Assembly: GCA_964059195.1 (NCBI GenBank)
Contig: CAXKWD010000002.1
Location: forward strand, 167,344,559-167,408,558
DNA from: Ectobius pallidus
Lineage: Eukaryota > Arthropoda > Insecta > Blattodea > Ectobiidae
Length of the DNA stretch: 64,000 nucleotides
Direction: 5' to 3'
Position 1 is the stretch's first letter. Each line of letters opens with the position of its first letter. Below are positions 44,813 to 56,699 of the stretch, piece after piece. Both the position numbers and the translations under genes were made by a program. The notes beneath the pieces are model-generated. The model was given only the letters and a program-made list of their open reading frames with translations, searched no databases and was not told where the DNA came from.

Positions 44813-47039
44813 TTGTTGAAAAAAGCATACGTACAGCTTATAATTTCAAGGAAATAAAATATTTTTGGCTTGTAAATATATTCCGAAGTATATCTGTTTG
44901 TTGACAGATATGTGCCTACAATTTTCTCTCTTGAAATTATATGAATATATTGAAAATATGCACATAAAAGCAGCCCAACGGTGTGCACTTTAGAGTTTCC
45001 TCCCAAAAGTTGTTAGTATCAGGATATAGGCCTAATACAAAAGATTATAAAAGAAATTCTAGATGATTTTTTTTAAATGTGTCTACTGCTACTATTACAT
45101 GGGTCATAAACTAGCAGTTCCTATCATCTTGTACACATGGCCTTGGTGAAAACATTATAATACAACTTTTTTGAATTTTCTGTTAGCATCAGGACAGCAA
45201 ATACTTGTCATTTTTCAAAGTGGGGTTTTCTGCATTTTGAAAAATCTTATGCTGAAATAAATGTTATTAAACATACCTTAAATAACACAGAGAAGCATTG
45301 AGCAAACGTTTTTGCCCCATGTCTTGCTTGTTGAATTAAAATATAATTTTTTTTAGTATTCAAATTTTGTCAAGTACCTGGTACCTGCTAGAAAATTCAA
45401 ATGTAAGTTTGGGCTTCAAAAACATGGAGAAATACCCAAAATAACATATTTTAAAATTGAGTTATCAAAAATAGTGTATTAAGCCTATAGCTTTCTTTTC
45501 GTGTACCAATCAACACTGTATTAAGTTATTACTTTAAATTTATGGAGAATGTGGACCTCTTCTCATGGACAGACCCATAAGTTAGATTGAAATAAGGTCT
45601 TTTTGATCCCATATTCCACTTTTTAAACAAATGTTACAATTTTCTGCATTTTAGGGCACAGTATGTGAGATCTCACCTCCGTGTCATGTCCCAATGTCTG
45701 ACTTGTCATTTTCATTCTTTCATAATTCAACAGGCTTTAATTTTTATTCCATTTTAGTGTTATAACAAGAACAAACAGCTCAAAAAATGAGTCATTAATA
45801 ACTGAAAAGAAAATATATCATTTTGTAAAGACAATTATTTGCACTAAACATGCCTGTCCCAAAGTGAGACCTCACCTCCGTGAAACAATATAAAAGTTCA
45901 ATTATTTCCACAGCTATGGCACTGTAGTCTTTCTATTTTCCTTGGACTCCAACTTTTGGCAGTTTTCTTATCATTTATTAGTGGTTAGTGTGGTTTTAAG
46001 TGTTGTTTTGTTTGTGTGAAAGGGCTAAGTGCAGAGTTGGTAATTGAACTTCCTCACCTCCGTTACCTACACCCAACAGCAAAGTTGTATGTTTTTATAT
46101 TTACTTTTGATATAAATTATAATAATAAGGAATGCAAAGTTAAACTCTAGAACTGAGACACATGTTCCCAAGCTGTTTGACTAATTAGAGAAAAATCTCA
46201 CCTCCGTTATCCTCACCTCCATTACTGTTACTCTCGAGCCCTATCCATGGAGGTGTAATTAATGTAGTAATTGATGACATATTTAACTGTCTGCATTTTT
46301 TTTGTTTTGTTTAAAGAAGATACTGGTATAGCCTAATAGTTTATGACAATATATCATGTTTTGATTTAAAGTTTCGATTTTAAGGTGATAATCTATTTTA
46401 ACATAGATAAAAATAAGTAAAAAGTTATGTGTTAATCCATCTGTATGGTAATAAATATTGTTCTTTTTCATGATAACATTTAATAGGCTAAGGTAGATGC
46501 ACCAATGCCTGACCGACTAAGAAATATTTTACCTTTAAATTGTTGTAGAATATATGGAAGACATCATATGATGATGATTAATATACCACTAGAAACTGCA
46601 TTTCTTTCTTTACTAAAGCACTTCTTAAGAAAGCATGAAGATTAACATTTTCAAGAAAAATCATACTAAAAAACAAAATGTGATATTGTACCTGTACCTG
46701 ACCGCATGATTTGCGCCTGCTCCTTAAGGTGACCAATTTTGTTCCAGTGGCTGACCTAGGCTCTTTTCCTACCTTATATACATATTTTTTTCTTTTGTAA
46801 TTTGAGCAAGGACTTTGCTGCATTCTCATTGTTAAAAGTGAATACTAACAATTTTAATAATAGTAATTATAATAATAGTACTGGTAATTAAAAGAGGTAA
46901 ATTAGGTCTAAATTGAAATGTTCATTCACAAGGAATTTGTAACATTTATTGATGAAAAGTAGCCTATACCTACACAAACAAATTAGATGACACAGTGCTA
47001 CTGATTGTTTTATACTGAAGTTAGAAATTTATGTTACAG

Positions 47040-47153
47040 TTTTACAAAGTATAAGAGTTAATTTTCGCCTTATACCCTCAAAAAAATTTCTGGCCCTTTA
47101 TAATATTTTTTTGAGGGTATAAGGCGAAAATGAACACTTATACTTTGTAAAAT
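47040..47153. repeat. 114-bp palindrome (hairpin MITE)
   Basis: TTTACAAAGTATAAGAGTTA plus ttttcgccttataccctcaa at the left is repeated in inverse at the right, ending ...acttatactttgtaaaa, with a short central spacer (ttctggccctttataat). Arms are about 47 bases. It lies inside the pogo-like element. Confidence 0.8.
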
Positions 47154-47189
47154 TCTCCCTCAAAGACACTGAAGATGAAATTTATCAAT

Positions 47190-48350
47190 AATATGTTACA
47201 GTGTTTTCCTGTATTTCAGAATTTCTTTGACCTCATATGTACCACGAGAGTTGGTAACGGAGGGAGACACGATCTCCAAAACCGTATATTTTTTGTACCA
47301 CACTATATCCGTTTTCTCTGGCCATCTCCATCCCTTTCCACTCACTGCCATAGTACGAGATACAAAATACTCATTCAATTTGGTTTCCAAATCATTCCTG
47401 ATTTCCCTACTTTGGCCTGAAAAATATTCTCCTTCATTTTCTACGATAACATAATCATTAAGTTAACACTCAAAGTATTTGTCTGTGCCTCACTGTCTGC
47501 ATCGCTATGCTCCTCACTAGAGTAAACAGAAATATATTCTTCTTCATTGTAATCCTCTTCAAATAGCCTTTTTGCAGTTCTTTGCTTTTTTGTTTTCTTG
47601 GATGCTGCAGCCTCTATGCTTTCCTTCTTCTTTAGTTCCCTCAGTTCTTTTCACTGTGCTTTCTCAGCTTCTTTCTGAGCCTTCAAATCTTTTCTTTCAT
47701 TGTAAGCCATTCACACATCTGATGTCACTACAGATGAAATCTTTTCTAGTTTTCTCTTACATTATTGCTTTCCATCATACCTTGTTGACCATATTAGAGC
47801 TTTTCGGAAAGGTGAAGGAACATCTGGTTATGTATTTCTGAGGACTCTTAATGGCATTCTATAGACGTCTTAGCACCCTTTGCAGCTAAAACTAAGGCTG
47901 ATTTGGGGTTTAAGAAAAATGCAGATTCATCGGCACTATAGGCCTAAACTCTTGTTGGGTTATCCAAAAATATTGAGTTTTTTTCTTTCAAGAATGTACC
48001 GACTTTATCAAACCAAGAATTTAATTTTTCTTTCGTAACTTGAGCATGAGAAGAAGTCAGATTCTGAGCTCGTTCTGTATGTTATATTGGGATTCCTTTT
48101 CAGGAAATCATCAAACTAATTGTGACCTGGTTTCCCATTCTCAAATGGCTTTTTCAGTTCAGCTGACAGTTTTTTCGACATTCAAAAGGTTTCTTTGGTT
48201 AGATGCCATGTCAAGAATCCATTTTGACAGTAAATTTTTCCTCTTCTTTGGTGAAGACTGTAGCAGGGCCCATTTTCCTCCCTTCTTGATATTTACCACT
48301 AACTTTGTACAGCAAAGTTGTCTTGCGTTCCCCAAATTCTCTGGTGACAC
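47190..48350 (-). pseudogene. pogo/CENP-B-type transposase, internally deleted
   Basis: Reading leftwards: near the start ENLGNARQLCCTKLVVNIKK in an HTH-like position, WILDMASNQRNLLNVEKTVS, then LKRNPNITYRTSSES; later a Lys/Glu-rich helix (KKKESIEAAASKKTKKQR), an acidic tract (EEDYNEEEYISVYSSEEHSD), and the typical pogo-family C-terminus WRWPEKTDIVWYKKYTVLEI. The DDE core between is mostly lost and there are many stops. Family assignment rests on motif order and the TA target site. Confidence 0.55.
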
Positions 48351-49460
48351 TTGTAATACTCTGACCTTCTTTTACTGTGCAGCAATAGCAATATTTCTTA
48401 AATAAAATAAGACAAATAATATCTTATGAAAACTGAATTAATGCAAAGTGTAGGCCTACACGTTGCAGGAACATCTCTAATAAGTATCTATTTTTTCCTT
48501 TAAAAATATTGGTCAGCTATAGGATCGTTATAAATTTACATGTTCCAATAGCTGACTACCCCTGGTCAGCTATTGGTTCCTGATGACTTTCAGGTTTAAG
48601 ATTTCATAATATGGTCTAAAGATGTTAACATTAAGCCTTGAACATATTTTTAAAAGAAATATTGTTTGTACCAGTAGATGACCAGTTGTTCAGGTATTGG
48701 TACACAAGCAGTAAGTATGTACCTATACCTGACCCCCCTTCCAGTAGACACAATGTGAATTTAAGTGCATAATTATTAATTTATTTATGTCCACACTACA
48801 TTAAAGTAAAATGATTATATTCATAAATCAGGTTAAAAGTTATATGTTACAGACCAGAACCTTAAGAAACGTTGCTTCTCTCTTATAATTTTACACAAGC
48901 TAGTAACAAAAATGGCTGCCGTTGATGCCATGTGCAAACTGAAAGAATAATGGTTACACTGATTTTTTCTTGGTTGCCAAACTAAACATTCACAACCTTC
49001 TATACTGAGTTTACTCATCTGACTGCACAAATTCCAACTTTGTAACTATATTGGGTAACTTAATATTCCTGTCTCAACTTGAAGTGGTCAGCTATAGGAG
49101 CATGGTCAGGCACTGGTGCATTTACACTTACAGTAAATTAATTCTAATTCTTACATGACTTCTACATAATTACTATTTCTTACTATTTTCTCACCTTTAT
49201 GAATGCGCAATTTTCTAACCTTGTTAATTTAATGCAAAATACCACTCGGTAAGTAGGGCAAGTACCTCAGTAGTACTCTGCAGAAAGAAATATTAGGCCT
49301 ACATAAAAAAAATTACATGATCCAAAATAAAAAATAATTTAAAAAAAATTCTAACATTGAAATATGCCCTTTTCTGGAGAATGACCCATTCACATCTTGG
49401 TGAACTTTGAAATTGTGCGTTTTGCATACCTAATGTTAGCAGGATCCATGTTGCTGGAAT

Positions 49461-51362
49461 GGATAACAGCATCATCCAGAAGCTTTCAACGACTTCTTTA
49501 TTAATATCTCCAGCAATAGTTACAAAAACTCAAGTAACTCTTATTCTAATGTTCACCAAATTCCTGTTACAAAATCAATTTTTCTAAATCCAGTTTCAGA
49601 GAATGAAATATCCCATATAATACTTAACCTAAAGAACAAATTTACTTGTGGACTTGATGGTATCCCAAGCTCTATCATAAAAAAATCAGCCCAATCTCTT
49701 ATTATTCCTCTAGTTGACATTTGTAACCACTCTCTCTCTACTGGTAAATTCCCTGATCAATTTAAAAATGCCAAAGTCCTTCCAATTTTCAAAAAAGGCA
49801 ATAAAGCTAGTATTCTGAATTACAGACCGATCTCAGTCCTACCAATCTTCTCTAAAATATTAGAAAAGGTTATTTATAATAGATTAGTCCACTTTCTAGA
49901 ATCGCAAAAATATTTCTCATCTTTCCAATTCGGTTTTAGAAAAAATAAATCTACAAATGATGCTATTTATAACCTTATAAAACAAGTCTTGGAGGCTAAG
50001 GACAATAATCAGCATTCACTAGGTTTATTTCTAGATCTCTCCAAAGCTTTTGATCTAGTTGACCATGAAATCCTCCTATTAAAACTGTGCAACTTGGGAA
50101 TTAGAGGAATTGCCTACTCTTTATTTGAATCATATTTAAAAAATAGACAGCAAATCGTAGAAATCGACTCAGTTCAATCTTCTAAAAAATATATTCTTCG
50201 TGGTGTCCCACAAGGCTCTATTCTTGGTCCAGTTTTATTCTTAATCTATATAAATGATCTTCCAACTTGTATACCCCATGCCCAAACAATTATCTTCGCC
50301 GATGATACAAATCTTATCTTTAGATCTTTCGATCCACCTTCCCTTCAAATTCAAGTAAATGAAGCAATTGAGAATCTAAACAACTGGTTAATTGCAAACA
50401 AACTACTACTTAATGTCGACAAAACAGTTTATATTCATTTTCTACACCATCAGGCAAAGCAATTTAATTTTAATTTAAGTTTCAACCACACTATTCTTTC
50501 AAAAAAAAATGAATCCAAATTTCTTGGTCTCTGGATAGATTCTCAACTGTCTTGGGAAGCTCATATTTCTGATCTTACCGGGAGACTTAATAAACTATGT
50601 TTTACTATTCGTGTACTTAGCAATGTATGCTCCATACAGACTCTTAGGATCATCTACTTTAATTGTATAGAGTCCTTAATCTCCTATGGCATTCCATTCT
50701 GGGGATCCTCCCCAAAAGCAGCTAAGATTTTTAAAATCCAGAAAAGAATATTGAAAATTATATTACATGTTCCGATTAGAACACCCAGCAAACGTATTTT
50801 TGAAGACATTCAGGTTCTACCAGTACCCTCCATCTTTATTTTTGAGACTCTAAATTTCATCCATAGAAATAAAATTTGCTTTAAAAAAAACAACGAATTC
50901 CACAATTATCTTACTAGATCATCCTCTAATCTCCATATTAATTGTCACAGAATCACCAAAAGCCTACAAAGCATCTCACATCTGGGCATCCGTTTATACA
51001 ATAAGCTACCAATTCAATTACAAAATCTAGACAGTACCTTTTCAAAAAGAAATTAAAAACACATCTCATGAAATTTAAGTTTCTTGAAATTAATGACTTC
51101 TTGTTCACTCCCCATTTTACTTAGAGTCGACTCATACTTTAAAATATGTTCTATTCTACTCTTCTTCTTTGATATATCTATAAAGTTTTAATAGTTATTA
51201 GCCATTCAATGTTTTATGCATATGTAAAAGAATTTTAGTTCTTAACCTGTTCATAAGTATGTGTGTAATGTGTATGAATGTATTTGTGTTTTAACCTGTT
51301 TCTACAGTGTTGTTTGTTTTGACGTGTCTTATATCATGTATATTGATCAATGGACGAATAAA

Positions 51363-51406
<44 letters not shown>
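49461..51406 (+). mobile_element. 5'-truncated CR1/L2-type LINE
   Basis: From the truncation near 49461 (just after an in-frame stop) to an ATT microsatellite tail at 51361-51406. 3' UTR about 51106-51360. No TSD seen. Confidence 0.82.
49467..51103 (+). pseudogene. CR1/L2-type LINE reverse transcriptase, one frameshift
   Basis: Open for about 530 codons from AFNDFFIN at 49467 to 51056 without a stop. Motifs: CGLDGIPSSIIKKSA, VLPIFKKGNKASILNYRPIS, QFGFRKNKSTNDAIYNLI, LFLDLSKAFDLVDHEILL, GVPQGSILGPVLFLIYINDL, IIFADDTNLIF, LLLNVDKT, FLGLWIDSQLSW. A small deletion near 51045 ends the frame; in the next frame the expected KKKLKTHLMKF tail continues to a stop at about 51121. The Met often chosen at 49989 is internal. 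Young copy lacking the endonuclease. Confidence 0.85.
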
Positions 51407-51491
51407 CATATTCATTCGTTACCCGAACCTTCTCAAGTGGTTGTCTTTAAGTCTTTAAAAGGGCAGCATTGGTCAATGCATCTAGGGGATG

Positions 51492-51706
51492 TGTTGAAGA
51501 AATCTTCTGTTATTTGAACAGTAGGCCTAGTGACTTTTTTCTTTGTTAAAATGCTCAGTTGGCAGTACTGTGTCACTGTAGGTGACGCTTGTATGTTCTC
51601 TTTTGTTTTACCAGTAGTAGCGTTCCTTCTCTCTCTCAAGACGGATCATGCCGTTAGATTCTTCCGAGACAATAGTTCAACAGACAATCTGCAATAAACT
51701 TTAACA
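51492..51706 (+). repeat. Copia-type 5' LTR
   Basis: Starts TGTTGAAGAAATC and ends AACTTTAACA, so TGTTGAA/TTTAACA form the short inverted ends of a Ty1/Copia LTR. 215 bp, followed directly by a primer-binding site. No 3' LTR found in the window. Confidence 0.6.
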
Positions 51707-51720
51707 AGTTATGGGCTACA
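51707..51720 (+). promoter_or_regulatory. primer-binding site (initiator tRNA-Met half type)
   Basis: AGTTATGGGCTACA directly after the LTR resembles the GGTTATGGGCCC primer site of Copia elements, which pairs with an internal part of initiator tRNA-Met. Confidence 0.5.
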
Positions 51721-51866
51721 GTTCGGTTTACTGTGCAGTTTCTGTCGTCTCATTCGTATTGGAATCTAGATAAAACGGCATCGAGAAGTTCTGATCGTGC
51801 CTTCTGTTTTTCCGCGTGAGTTTCCAGATAACCTTGAATTCGCGTTCGAGTTCGTCCAGCTCTAAA

Positions 51867-52610
51867 ATGGAATACGCGAAAGGTATCAAGCCACTGAAAG
51901 GACCAGAAGATTGGCCGACATGGAAAGATCGAGTTTTAGACGTGTTGGAGTTGTTTGATGCGGTCGACATCGTCGAGGGAAAAAGAATGAAGCCTACTCT
52001 GTCTGAAATTCCAACGAAAGCTGAAAAGGAAAAACTTGAAGTTTTCAACAAAGCCGCAACTCAAGCAAAAATAATCATTTCTCAGTGCGTAAGTGATGAT
52101 CTGCACCAACGAATTTCAGGCAGATTATCAGCTAAGGAAGCATGGGACGTTTTGGTTGAACAGTTTGATAACAAAGCAGAAGACCAGTTGTTTCGCCAGT
52201 GCCTGGATTTTTTCAGCATGGAGTGGGATGGCAAGGAAGACGCGCCATCAATGCTATCTCGAGTTAAAAATAAACATCGAGATTTTGCTGCTGGTTTGAA
52301 AATGCGTGAAATTGAAACAGTTGAAGCTTTCCTCGAGCTACTGTTCGTGTCAAAAGTTTTGCATATATTACCCAAGCGTTTTGAGTCTTTCAAGTCGAGC
52401 TATCTACTCATGAAAGCGAACGAAGCTAAATCGGTAGAAGATATCTCGTCAGCGCTGATTCTTCACGACCGTAATATTGCGTCTGCGTCGAATTCGAGTG
52501 ACATTCTTAGTGCCACGAACAATGTTAGCCAGCAGAAGAAGAAACCCAATAGTAATAAATGCAAGTACTGTAATATGAAAGGTCACTGGATCCGTCAGTG
52601 TGAAGTGTAA
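51867..52610 (+). CDS. Copia-type Gag (intact frame, pol absent)
   Basis: ATG at 51867 opens 247 codons with no defect. MEYAKGIKPLKGPEDWPTWK is the start typical of Copia UBN2-type Gags, followed by an all-helical capsid-like region (AKEAWDVLVEQFDN, LLFVSKVLHILPKRFESFKS). The C-terminus carries one CCHC knuckle, CKYCNMKGHWIRQC (CX2CX4HX4C). The stop follows two residues later, where Copia Pol would continue. GTAAGT overlaps the stop (gaagtGTAAGTAAAG), so a spliced subgenomic gag is conceivable. Protease, integrase and RT are absent: beyond 52680 lies a LINE. An open upstream extension to 51816 has only a GTG. Confidence 0.8.
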   Translation: MEYAKGIKPLKGPEDWPTWKDRVLDVLELFDAVDIVEGKRMKPTLSEIPTKAEKEKLEVFNKAATQAKIIISQCVSDDLHQRISGRLSAKEAWDVLVEQFDNKAEDQLFRQCLDFFSMEWDGKEDAPSMLSRVKNKHRDFAAGLKMREIETVEAFLELLFVSKVLHILPKRFESFKSSYLLMKANEAKSVEDISSALILHDRNIASASNSSDILSATNNVSQQKKKPNSNKCKYCNMKGHWIRQCEV

Positions 52611-52682
52611 GTAAAGAACGTGGATATAAATGTGTAAATATTTTGTTTCTTTTATCATTAATATTTTAGAAATAAATTTAAG

Positions 52683-54178
52683 TTACGTTTGCTTGCTTCT
52701 AAACCATTACTCAAAAACAAGCAAAGAAGATGGCATCCTTACAATACAAAATATTGTGTATAATCTCTGGTGTGAATGGTATGCCGGCAAGGCGGGCCCT
52801 GGAAGTCGAACTTCATATTCCTCCGCTGGACATAAGACGAAGAATATTGGCAACGAATTTCCTATTAACTTACGCCTCACGATCAACAGGCAGAATACAC
52901 TATTTCCTCAATTTCAATTGTTTACGGAGATTCAACGCAAGAATACCAGCCGTGGCTTTTGTAAATCCAACACTCTTGAAGAAGCGTACAGGATACTCTT
53001 GACACACGAACCAAAAATAATATGGATGCCGAAATATCCTATGTATCAACAACCCTGGGAGAAGATAACTCCAGTACGCAATATTATCATCGATGAAAAT
53101 ATTCCCATTCCGCCTAATGGTAACCACTATATCATATACATTTTTGTTGCTTACAATATTCCATTTAATATCTATCACCAGTTTTATACTGATAGATCTA
53201 AAACGGAACTGGGCACGGGAGCAGCTTGGTAAGAAGTACCACTAAAACTGAACGAGTTTTCCATTTACCCACGGAGGCTTCAATATACACGGCGGAAGCA
53301 TTTGCAATCAGACAGGCGCTTATATATATTAAATCTCATCCAGCTATCCGGGCCATCATTTTGACGGATTCTCAAAGTGTGCTCAGAGCGTTAGCAATGC
53401 CTGCCCGATTAGGGGAAAATTTGTATGTCTCAAATATCAGACAACTCGCGAAATCTATAGACAACAACTTTCTTATCTTCATATGGATTCCAGGGCATAG
53501 TGGAATCGATGGAAATGAACAAGCTGACAGGCTAGCCAAAAATGGCTACAGTACAAGAACAACTCCATAACATACTGCTTCCGGCAACAGATATCAAACC
53601 ATCTATTCTAACTCCTATAACAGCAGAATGGCAACAACAGTGGGAACAGTATACGATAAATCACTGCCAATTTTATAGTTCCATTCAACCGACGCTGCAG
53701 AAAAAGAGTTGGGCATCGAAGATTTATTTACCTAAAAGGGTTACCACTACTATTATGATACTACGCTTAGGATCTGCACGCACACCGGAGTACCTATTCA
53801 AAACAAAACAGTCGCCTCACCCGTATTGCATCTGCGGAGAAATCGGCACGATCGATCATATGCTACTGGGATGTAAACGCCATAGTCAATGTATTGCCGA
53901 ATTTTACCAACATCTACAACGCCTCAAAATACCATATCCGATCAATATCAACAATCTTATCTCCAATACGCATATCTCTATCATTCAAGCCCTTTTTCGA
54001 CATGTGTCTAAATGCAAAATGAAACTCTAGATTTTGTGCTCTCCTTAATCAGGGACATATTTTCCACAAGTACCACCCAATGTAACACCTACATATTTAA
54101 CCACAGGACAAAGACGTCAGAAGACCTTAGTGCGTCAGGGGCGTCTGAAAAGAAACCCACTAACAACAACAACAACAA
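52683..54178 (+). mobile_element. 3' end of an RNase H-bearing LINE (I/R1-like)
   Basis: From near 52683 to an AAC repeat tail (54157-54178). AAATTTAAG at the left and AAATTTAG at the right may be remains of the TSD. Encodes RT thumb, RNase H and C-terminal zinc finger in broken frames. It follows the Copia gag directly and may have landed in the Copia element. Confidence 0.65.
52730..54030 (+). pseudogene. LINE RT thumb, RNase H and CCHC C-terminus, frameshifted
   Basis: First MASLQYKILCIISG and RALEVELHIPPLDIRRRILA (RT C-terminal region), then a shift; FYTDRSKTELGTGAAW carries the first RNase H Asp; after a stop and shift comes EASIYTAEAFAIRQALIYIK (catalytic Glu), IILTDSQSVLRAL (Asp), and IFIWIPGHSGIDGNEQADRL (His and Asp). 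The last part (53542-54030) has YCICGEIGTIDHMLLGCKRH, a C-C-H-C motif. RNase H with this tail is found in I, R1 and Loa groups. Inactive. Confidence 0.8.
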
Positions 54179-56277
54179 ATTTAGCAGCGTTGTCGGGTAA
54201 GTCCCCGCGGGTGGAGGTGGTCGGGGATTAGGGAGCACGTAGAAGGTCCCTTTTATAGGGCTTTCACTTATAACTAAACTATAATACTTATAACTATAAC
54301 TTCACTTCCTCATCGTAGAGGAAAAGTTACTCTATACAAAATTCAATCTGATAAAATTTCCTACAAGTTTGATTATATACATTTTTTTCTATTCCCAATA
54401 GCTTTCGAGATATCCGCCAGCGAAAATAGCCTCACGCTTTTCGATACACTTTGCCTCTAGCGCTTCAGCCCTTAGATATACAACAATGCCCTCATAAAAG
54501 AAGTTTTAGGGCAATAAATTCCCTTTAAAGTGAGTACTTATACCCATCGAAAATGAATAGTCATTTGTTATTTTTTCATCAAATGTTCAAAACTTATAAC
54601 AAATTTAAGTTTCGGTCAAATTTCGAGATTTCAGAAGAAAACCGGCCATCGCACTTTCTCTATATTTATAGGTTATATCTTTGTATATAAGCTGTAGCTT
54701 ATATTGTGTATTTACGTCGTGAAACAAGTGAGGAAATTTTACACATTCTTTAAAGTTGCATTTATTAAAAATCCGATCATGGTACAAGCATAGTACATGT
54801 AACTTAATGGAAAATACATTATAGTGCAGGCAACAAAGGAAAAAAATCATGTAGTTTTGAAATTTGGCAGAAATATGGGGGAAAGTGTCCTAATCAACAT
54901 ATTAAAAGTCCCCATAGATGGGGGTGAGCGGGGGATGGGGCCACGTTTAAATGTCGTACTGTAGGCTACATGATTCAAATATAATATCTGTAATCGTACA
55001 AGTACGTACAAAAAAGAAAAGAAATTGCTGCTCCTCACGAAGGTAGTTATACTACGCCTTTGTTGAGTCAGTGAAGTATCCACAAATACAGCAGAAACTG
55101 GCTGGGTTGTTTATACACTCATTGACGTCTCCTTGTGGCTATGATCAGATAAAAAAAATCGATCAGAACAAAACAGAAACAATTTCATATGTAAACATTA
55201 TTATCTTATTACCTGGCCATAACTTATACATAAACGGCTGAAATGAAAAATTAGAATTACATGAAAACTAGAGCATGGAGGGAAAATCCATTTCCAGGTT
55301 TGAAATCAGCAAGTCATAAATATTAAGAATCAGTGAAAAAATCTCAACCAACTGAGATTTTAAAAAATTGTTGCCAGTATAACAGGGATAAACACCACAA
55401 ACTGAGTCAATGCTCAGAACACTAACAGCCTTACTAATAAAAGCTGCTTATATCTGCGTTGAACGGTTCTTTGGTTGTTCACCGTGTAAGTTCTGCATAA
55501 GCCGCATTACCAATAACGAGTGTGTAACTGCCGAGTTTACATCGGGTTTGTACGTCCAACGTCATCAAATACGTCACTCTATTTGTGACGTTACTAGCTC
55601 CTGGCTATGAAGGGACTGCTGAACGCCATCTATCGGTGCAGCGGCAAACAACGGTGGATCGTCTGCAGACTAATTGTAGTTTCAGTATTTCATTATATTG
55701 TTTTCAGAAAGCTGTAATCATGGGTACAAGTATGGAAATATGTCCCGCAAACAAGGAACAATGTTTATAATTCCGCAAAAGTAGCCCAGAATGTTTCATA
55801 ACAAGTTACCTTAAGAATGGATGCATAACCTCAAAATTCAATCTCAGACATCTACGAAGCGACCGGCTGTTACGCAGATCGGCCATCTTGATTATTTACG
55901 TCAAGTTTAAACAAGGGGGCTAGGCTGTGTAAAGGTTGCACACATTCAGCATTATGCAACGATTATTAGTACTCTTTCTTTCCTCAGCTGTGTATATTCC
56001 TGGTATAAATGTTACAACTGGATTATTAGTAAGACTGTAAAAAGAGAACGTCTCTCATATTATGTTCATCCGAACACGATCGCGATATAAACCTCGACCG
56101 CAAGCTGCGAGGCATCTTTGGCATGTTCGTGCCCTTCAGCCTTGATGGATGCTTCGCCCCTGAATATGATGTTATGATAGTATCATACTGCTTCATGATT
56201 TTGTAACAATTGCTAACAACTATGATTTGTTTCTAAGCCCAAAATGTATATCTAAAGCTCCCTTATATATCATAATG
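54179..56277. other. unassigned 2.1 kb
   Basis: No coding region, TIR or tandem unit recognised. The segment 55480-55640 is less AT-rich than its surroundings and has several short open frames, but no motif stands out. Confidence 0.3.
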
Positions 56278-56278
56278 T

Positions 56279-56690
56279 CCCCCGCTGTGACTCAGGGGAT
56301 GCGTTCGCTCATCTCACGCAGCGGGTCCGGGTTCGACAAGTTACCTAGGTGGGATTTTTTCCAGGGTTTTCCCTCACCTGTGAGATAAATGTTAGGCAAC
56401 TTTAGGCACTTGTAGTCCCCGGATATCATCTGGCCGTCATTATCATCTTCATCCCATCCTCGCCTTGTTTGGAGTGAGTGTGAGTGAGTGTGTGTGTGTG
56501 TGAATGGTGCGTCTCGTCCTATGTGTTTGTGTTGTCTCGGAGGTGGCTCCGGCATTGGGCCGATCACTCATTCGGGGAGACCCTCCATGTCCTTGTCTGG
56601 TCAACAAAGTATGCGGCGTGGGTCGCATCAAGATCCCTACAAGGGAGAGGTAAAACTACGAAAGAGAAAGAAGAAAATATGTAATAATAG
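56279..56690 (+). mobile_element. tRNA-derived SINE of a second family
   Basis: Head CCCCCGCTGTGACTCAGGGG contains an A-box-like tract, and GGTCCGGGTTCGACAAG about 45 bases later contains a B-box. The body has tccagggttttccctcacct and a TG repeat at 56474-56500; it ends near an A-rich stretch (gaaagagaaagaagaaaata). No clear TSD. Confidence 0.6.
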
Positions 56691-56699
56691 GTAATTTTA

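Larger units (their letters stand above)
39360..45576. mobile_element. element B (TIR, 4-bp TSD)
   Basis: Left end GGGACTGTCCATTG and right end catggacagaccc (complement GGGTCTGTCCATG). TSD ATAA at 39356-39359 and 45577-45580, verified against the uninterrupted site in copies 1 and 2 (gataagttagattg). Subterminal GTTAGTATCAGGACA occurs at about 39373, 39769, 45011 and 45184. Holds a transposase fragment at 40500-40845, a LINE at 41045-44192 and a basic ORF at 44578-44812. Confidence 0.75.
46486..49128. mobile_element. pogo-like transposon in family A copy 3
   Basis: Flanked by TA at 46484-46485 and 49129-49130; copy 2 shows the empty site (atttaaTAcagtaaatt). The ends share TGCACCARTGCCTGACC in inverted orientation, about 10 bases in. 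Many degenerate GGTCAGCTATAGG-type motifs lie near both ends (46690, 46735, 48503, 48560, 48672, 49086). It contains a decayed minus-strand pogo/CENP-B-type transposase. Confidence 0.7.
39271..49387. mobile_element. family A TIR element, copy 3, with two large insertions
   Basis: Left end GGGTTATTCTCCAGAAAAGG, right end ...ttctggagaatgaccc, TSD ATTC at 39267-39270 and 49388-49391. Its own ~1.25 kb is colinear with copies 1 and 2 once element B (39360-45576) and the pogo-like element (46486-49128) are removed. It carries CTCACCTCCGT motifs at about 45674, 45870, 46054 and 46199. Confidence 0.85.

Noticed and set aside
44578..45006. 142-codon frame starting upstream of 44812
   Set aside because: Only the part from the Met at 44812 resembles transposon proteins; the upstream part looks like random AT-rich translation.
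56449..56684. Frames with poly-His/Thr or Val/Cys repeats
   Set aside because: Caused by the TG microsatellite inside the SINE.
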